A DNA stretch of 17,057 nucleotides, taken from assembly GCA_039808365.1 (NCBI GenBank), contig JBDHSX010000073.1, positions 1 through 17,057 of the forward strand, given 5' to 3'. The translations under genes were made by a program, and so were the position numbers. This document shows positions 14,242 to 17,057 of the stretch, piece by piece (position 1 is the stretch's first letter; each line of letters starts with the position of its first letter). The notes under the pieces are model-generated. The model saw only the letters and a program-made list of their open reading frames with translations. It was not told where the DNA came from and searched no databases. The DNA is from 62-47 sp039808365 (GTDB lineage Bacteria; Pseudomonadota; Alphaproteobacteria; Rhizobiales; Xanthobacteraceae).

Positions 14242-14706
14242 ATGAGCTTGACGATCACACGCGACGCCTATCTCGGCCTCGTTGGCAAGGAAATCGGGCT
14301 TTCCGCCTGGCATACCGTCGATCAGGGCCGGATCGACGCCTTCGCCGACGTCACCGAGGACCATCAATTCATCCACCTCGATTCCGAGCGGGCGGCGCGC
14401 GAGACGCCGTTCGGCGGCACCGTGGCGCACGGGTTCCTCACGCTGTCGCTGCTCAGCGTGTTTTCCTATGAAGCCTTGCCGAAGATCGAGGGCGCCACCA
14501 TGGGCGTCAATTACGGCTTCGACAGACTGCGCTTCGTCTCGCCGGTGCGCGCCGGCTCGCGGGTGCGGGGCCGCTTCACGCTGACCGAGGCCGCGATGCG
14601 CAAGCCGAACGAGCTGCTGTCGCGCACCAGCGTCAGCGTCGAGATCGACGGCGACACCAAGCCGGCGCTGGCCGCCGACTGGCTCGGCCTATTGTATTTT
14701 GCCTGA
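14242..14706 (+). CDS. MaoC-family (R)-specific enoyl-CoA hydratase
   Basis: This 154-residue hot-dog-fold protein adds water to 2-enoyl-CoA to give (3R)-hydroxyacyl-CoA. The catalytic motif 'ADVTEDHQFIHLD' (35-47) gives the Asp40 and His45 pair of R-hydratases. 'GGTVAHGFLTLSLL' (58-71) forms the following conserved helix. The DHQFIH form is that of the NodN-like / Rv0130-like branch. Length is normal for a single-domain hydratase. The ribosome site (GCGAGA) is weak. The dehydrogenase gene starts 16 bp after its stop and would act on its product, so the two form an operon. Confidence 0.92.
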   Translation: MSLTITRDAYLGLVGKEIGLSAWHTVDQGRIDAFADVTEDHQFIHLDSERAARETPFGGTVAHGFLTLSLLSVFSYEALPKIEGATMGVNYGFDRLRFVSPVRAGSRVRGRFTLTEAAMRKPNELLSRTSVSVEIDGDTKPALAADWLGLLYFA

Positions 14707-14722
14707 AAACGGGAATCCAAGC

Positions 14723-15646
14723 ATGACAATCAGATTTGACGGACGTGTCGCCATTGTCACCGGCGCGGGCAACGGCCTCGGGCGCGCCCACGCGCTGGGG
14801 CTGGCGCGCCTTGGCGCCAAGGTGGTGGTGAACGATTTCGGCGGCGCGCGCGACGGCAGCGGCGGCTCGATGACCGCGGCCGAGGCTGTGGTCGAGGAAA
14901 TCCGCAAGGCCGGCGGCGAGGCGATGGCCGACGGCGCCGACGTCTCCGATTTCGACCAGGTCACCGCGATGGTCGCGAAAGCCACCGAAACGTGGGGCGC
15001 GGTCGATATCATGTGCGCCAACGCCGGCATCCTGCGCGACAAATCCTTCGCCAAGATGGAGGTGGCGGATTTCGCCAAGGTGCTCAACGTGCATCTCACC
15101 GGCACGTTCTATTGCTGCAAGGCGGTGTGGGAGGGGATGCGCGCGCGCAATTACGGCCGCATCGTGCTCACCACCTCGTCGTCCGGCCTCTACGGCAATT
15201 TCGGCCAGGCCAATTACGGCGCGGCGAAAGCCGGCATGGTCGGGCTGATGAACGTCTTGGCCGAGGAAGGCCGCAAGACCGACATCCGCGTCAACATCAT
15301 CTCGCCGACGGCGGCCACCCGCATGACCGAGGAACTGCTGCCGCAGCAGGTGCTCGACCTGATGCGACCGGAGGCGATCACGCCCGCCGTGCTGTTCCTG
15401 CTCGGCGAGAACGCGCCGACCCGCACCATCATGGGCGCGGGCGCGGGCTCGTTCGCGGTGGTCCGGATCATCGAATCGGAAGGCGTCAACCTGCCGCGCG
15501 ACCAGTGGACGCCGGACGCCATCGCCGCCCGCTTCGACGAGATCGCCGACATGTCGAAGGCGCGGGCGCTCGACGGCGCGTTCCAGCAGACGCAAAAATA
15601 CGTCGAGCAGGCGGCGGCCGCCGCCGGCATCAAGCTGGAGAAGTAG
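14723..15646 (+). CDS. Short-chain dehydrogenase, MFE-2-type (3R)-hydroxyacyl-CoA dehydrogenase
   Basis: This 307-residue NAD(H) enzyme belongs to the classical short-chain dehydrogenases. The cofactor motif 'TGAGNGLG' is at 13-20 and 'NAG' at 100-102. The catalytic residues are Ser152, Tyr165 and Lys169 ('ANYGAAKAG'). Its 'VVVNDFGG...DGSGGS' stretch (34-49) and C-terminal extension beyond the usual 250 residues match the first domain of peroxisomal multifunctional enzyme type 2. There this domain oxidises (3R)-hydroxyacyl-CoA to 3-ketoacyl-CoA. The ATG at 14723 lies 16 bp after the hydratase stop; the frame is open 8 codons further up, overlapping that gene. Together the two genes make a split MFE-2. 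The chain length of the substrate is unknown. Confidence 0.92.
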   Translation: MTIRFDGRVAIVTGAGNGLGRAHALGLARLGAKVVVNDFGGARDGSGGSMTAAEAVVEEIRKAGGEAMADGADVSDFDQVTAMVAKATETWGAVDIMCANAGILRDKSFAKMEVADFAKVLNVHLTGTFYCCKAVWEGMRARNYGRIVLTTSSSGLYGNFGQANYGAAKAGMVGLMNVLAEEGRKTDIRVNIISPTAATRMTEELLPQQVLDLMRPEAITPAVLFLLGENAPTRTIMGAGAGSFAVVRIIESEGVNLPRDQWTPDAIAARFDEIADMSKARALDGAFQQTQKYVEQAAAAAGIKLEK

Positions 15647-15668
15647 GCGCGGCTGCTGAACCCGCAAT

Positions 15669-15684
15669 CGTCATTGCCATGACG
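15669..15684. other. Small hairpin between the dehydrogenase and flavoprotein genes
   Basis: CGTCAT-tgcc-ATGACG is a perfect 6-bp stem with a 4-base loop in the 54-bp gap. The arms repeat the end of the 'cgtcattgc...gcaatgacg' palindromic repeat, so it could be a collapsed relic of such a copy. No T-tract follows, so read-through into the flavoprotein gene is likely. Confidence 0.4.
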
Positions 15685-15700
15685 GCAGGTAAGTGATCGC

Positions 15701-16960
15701 ATGCGGGATCGGGTTGTCATGACGACGGTTCCGAAGCCAGAGGTCGCGGTGATCGGGGCGGGGCCCGCCGGCCTGATGGCGGCCGAGGTGCTGGCGCGGG
15801 GCGGCGCGGCGGTCACCGTCCATGACGCCATGCCGTCGGCCGGCCGCAAGTTGTTGATGGCCGGGCGCGGCGGCCTCAATCTCACCCACAGCGAACCGCC
15901 GGCGGCGTTCATGACGCGCTACGGCGCGGCGGCGGCGCGCCTCGCGCCGACGATCGACGCCTTTTCGCCCGATGCGTTGCGGGCGTGGAGCGCGGCGCTT
16001 GGGCAGCCGACCTTCGTCGGCTCCAGCGGCCGGGTGTTTCCGGAAAGCTTCAAGGCGTCGCCGCTGTTGCGGGCGTGGCTGCGGCGGCTGGACACAAGCG
16101 GCGTGCGACTGGCGTTGCGCCACCGCTGGACCGGATGGGACAACGACGGCCGCCTGCTGTTCGTGACACCGCACGGCCGCGTTTCGGTCGCGGCCGACGC
16201 CACCGTGCTGGCGCTCGGCGGCGCGAGCTGGCCGCGGCTCGGCTCCAACGGACACTGGGTCGATCTGCTGGCGCGGCGCGGCGTCGCCGTCGCGCCGCTG
16301 CGCCCGGCCAATTGCGGGTTCACCGTGGCGTGGTCCGAAAAATTCCGCGATCGCTTCGCCGGTCAGCCCTTGAAGACCATCGAATTGCGGTTCGGCGCGC
16401 GGGCCGTGCGCGGCGAGGCCATGATCAGCCGCGACGGCATCGAAGGCGGCGCGATCTATACGCTGGCTTCCGCGTTGCGTGACGAGATCGCGCGCACCGG
16501 GCAGGCGATCTTGCATATCGCCTTGCGCCCTGATCTCGATCAACAACGCTTGATTGCACGCCTGTCGAAGCCGCGCGGAAAGCAGTCGTTCGCAACCTAT
16601 TTGCGCAAAACCGCCGGGCTGCCGCCGGTGGCGATCGGGTTGCTGCATGAATCCGCGCGGGCCGCGAAGGTCGATCTGGCGCGGCTGTCGCCCGCTGATC
16701 TCGCCGCGCGCATCAATGACGTTGAGATCGTGCTGACCGGCACCGCCGGGATCGAGCGCGCGATCTCGACGGCGGGCGGCATCATGCTCGACGAACTCGA
16801 CGACGCTTTCATGCTGCGTCGTCTGCCCGGCGTGTTCGCCGCTGGCGAAATGCTCGACTGGGAAGCGCCGACCGGCGGCTATCTGTTGCAGGCGTCGTTC
16901 GCGACGGGTGCGGCGGCGGGGCGGGGCGTTTTGCAGTGGCTGGGGCGTGTCAATTCGTAG
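15701..16960 (+). CDS. BaiN/HI0933-type FAD-dependent oxidoreductase (flavoprotein)
   Basis: This protein of up to 419 residues is a flavoprotein of the BaiN/HI0933 (TIGR03862-like) group. The FAD-binding Rossmann motif 'VIGAGPAGLMAAEVL' is at residues 17-31. The family's second motif 'MAGRGGLNLTHSE' (the place of 'GGGRCNLTN' in BaiN) is at about 53-65. 'TAGGI' near 355-359 and 'AGEMLDWEAPTGGYLLQ' near 384-400 close the FAD site at the C-terminus. An inserted middle domain lies between. The physiological reaction of this branch is not established. Two starts are possible, 15701 and 15719; neither has a strong ribosome site, and the second better fits the usual N-terminus. It lies 54 bp after the dehydrogenase gene and may share its transcript, but a functional link is not evident. 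Confidence 0.88.
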   Translation: MRDRVVMTTVPKPEVAVIGAGPAGLMAAEVLARGGAAVTVHDAMPSAGRKLLMAGRGGLNLTHSEPPAAFMTRYGAAAARLAPTIDAFSPDALRAWSAALGQPTFVGSSGRVFPESFKASPLLRAWLRRLDTSGVRLALRHRWTGWDNDGRLLFVTPHGRVSVAADATVLALGGASWPRLGSNGHWVDLLARRGVAVAPLRPANCGFTVAWSEKFRDRFAGQPLKTIELRFGARAVRGEAMISRDGIEGGAIYTLASALRDEIARTGQAILHIALRPDLDQQRLIARLSKPRGKQSFATYLRKTAGLPPVAIGLLHESARAAKVDLARLSPADLAARINDVEIVLTGTAGIERAISTAGGIMLDELDDAFMLRRLPGVFAAGEMLDWEAPTGGYLLQASFATGAAAGRGVLQWLGRVNS

Positions 16961-16964
16961 ACAT

Positions 16965-17057
16965 CGTCATTGCGAGCCCGAATTGTTTCCCGTCATTTCG
17001 AACGAAGCGAAGCAATCCCGTCTTACTTACTTTCTTTGTGGCTGCTGGATTGCTTCG
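16965..17057. repeat. Palindromic repeat ('gcgaagcgaagcaatcc' family), rearranged and cut by the window edge
   Basis: A short left-arm start (CGTCATTGCGAGC, 16965-16977) is followed by a second left arm at 16991-17018 (cgtcatttcgaacgaagcg...caatcc). After a loop of about 26 bases, the right arm begins at 17045 (ctggattgcttcg) and runs off the window. It starts 4 bp after the flavoprotein stop codon and may mark the end of that transcript. Confidence 0.7.

Noticed and set aside
12801..14258. 485-codon minus-strand open frame
   Set aside because: It is antisense to the acyl-CoA synthetase and runs through a repeat; no domain is visible.

Overview
The window is GC-rich DNA with tightly packed genes. 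It probably comes from an alphaproteobacterium of the Bradyrhizobium / Rhodopseudomonas / Nitrobacter / Afipia group. That placement rests on codon use, on the gene content, and on short palindromic repeats built around 'gcgaagcgaagcaatcc' and 'gtccccgc..gcggggac', which I associate with that group. It is an inference; no rRNA or other marker gene is present.

Left part (1-5355), a transport and carboxylation block. On the minus strand lie a 74-residue biotin carrier protein, then a TAXI-type solute-binding protein, then a fused TRAP permease that runs off the left edge. Divergent from these, on the plus strand, an IclR-type regulator overlaps by 4 bp the gene of an unusual biotin-dependent acyl-CoA carboxyltransferase. 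No biotin carboxylase gene is visible. A strong hairpin plus T-tract lies in the leader of the carrier gene.

Middle part (5545-14006), distal valine / isobutyrate catabolism. An enoyl-CoA hydratase (minus) is divergent from a TetR-type regulator (plus). After a palindromic repeat doublet comes a plus-strand series: CoA-acylating methylmalonate-semialdehyde dehydrogenase (mmsA), isobutyryl-CoA dehydrogenase-like enzyme, 3-hydroxyisobutyryl-CoA hydrolase, 3-hydroxyisobutyrate dehydrogenase (mmsB) and an acyl-CoA synthetase. Together they would convert isobutyryl-CoA to methacrylyl-CoA, 3-hydroxyisobutyryl-CoA, 3-hydroxyisobutyrate, methylmalonate semialdehyde and finally propionyl-CoA. The synthetase would supply acyl-CoA from a free acid. 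The carboxyltransferase to the left could in principle act on a product such as propionyl-CoA, but its active-site loops differ from ordinary propionyl-CoA carboxylase, so its substrate is open.

Right part (14242-16960). A MaoC-type (R)-enoyl-CoA hydratase is followed by a short-chain dehydrogenase that resembles the (3R)-hydroxyacyl-CoA dehydrogenase domain of peroxisomal MFE-2. They look like a split two-gene MFE-2. A BaiN/HI0933-type flavoprotein follows. The right edge cuts through a palindromic repeat.

No rRNA, tRNA, CRISPR array, insertion sequence or phage gene was seen. The most noteworthy items are the divergent carboxyltransferase with its orphan carrier and coupled regulator, the terminator-like hairpin in the carrier leader, the split MFE-2 pair, and three families of palindromic repeats placed between genes.
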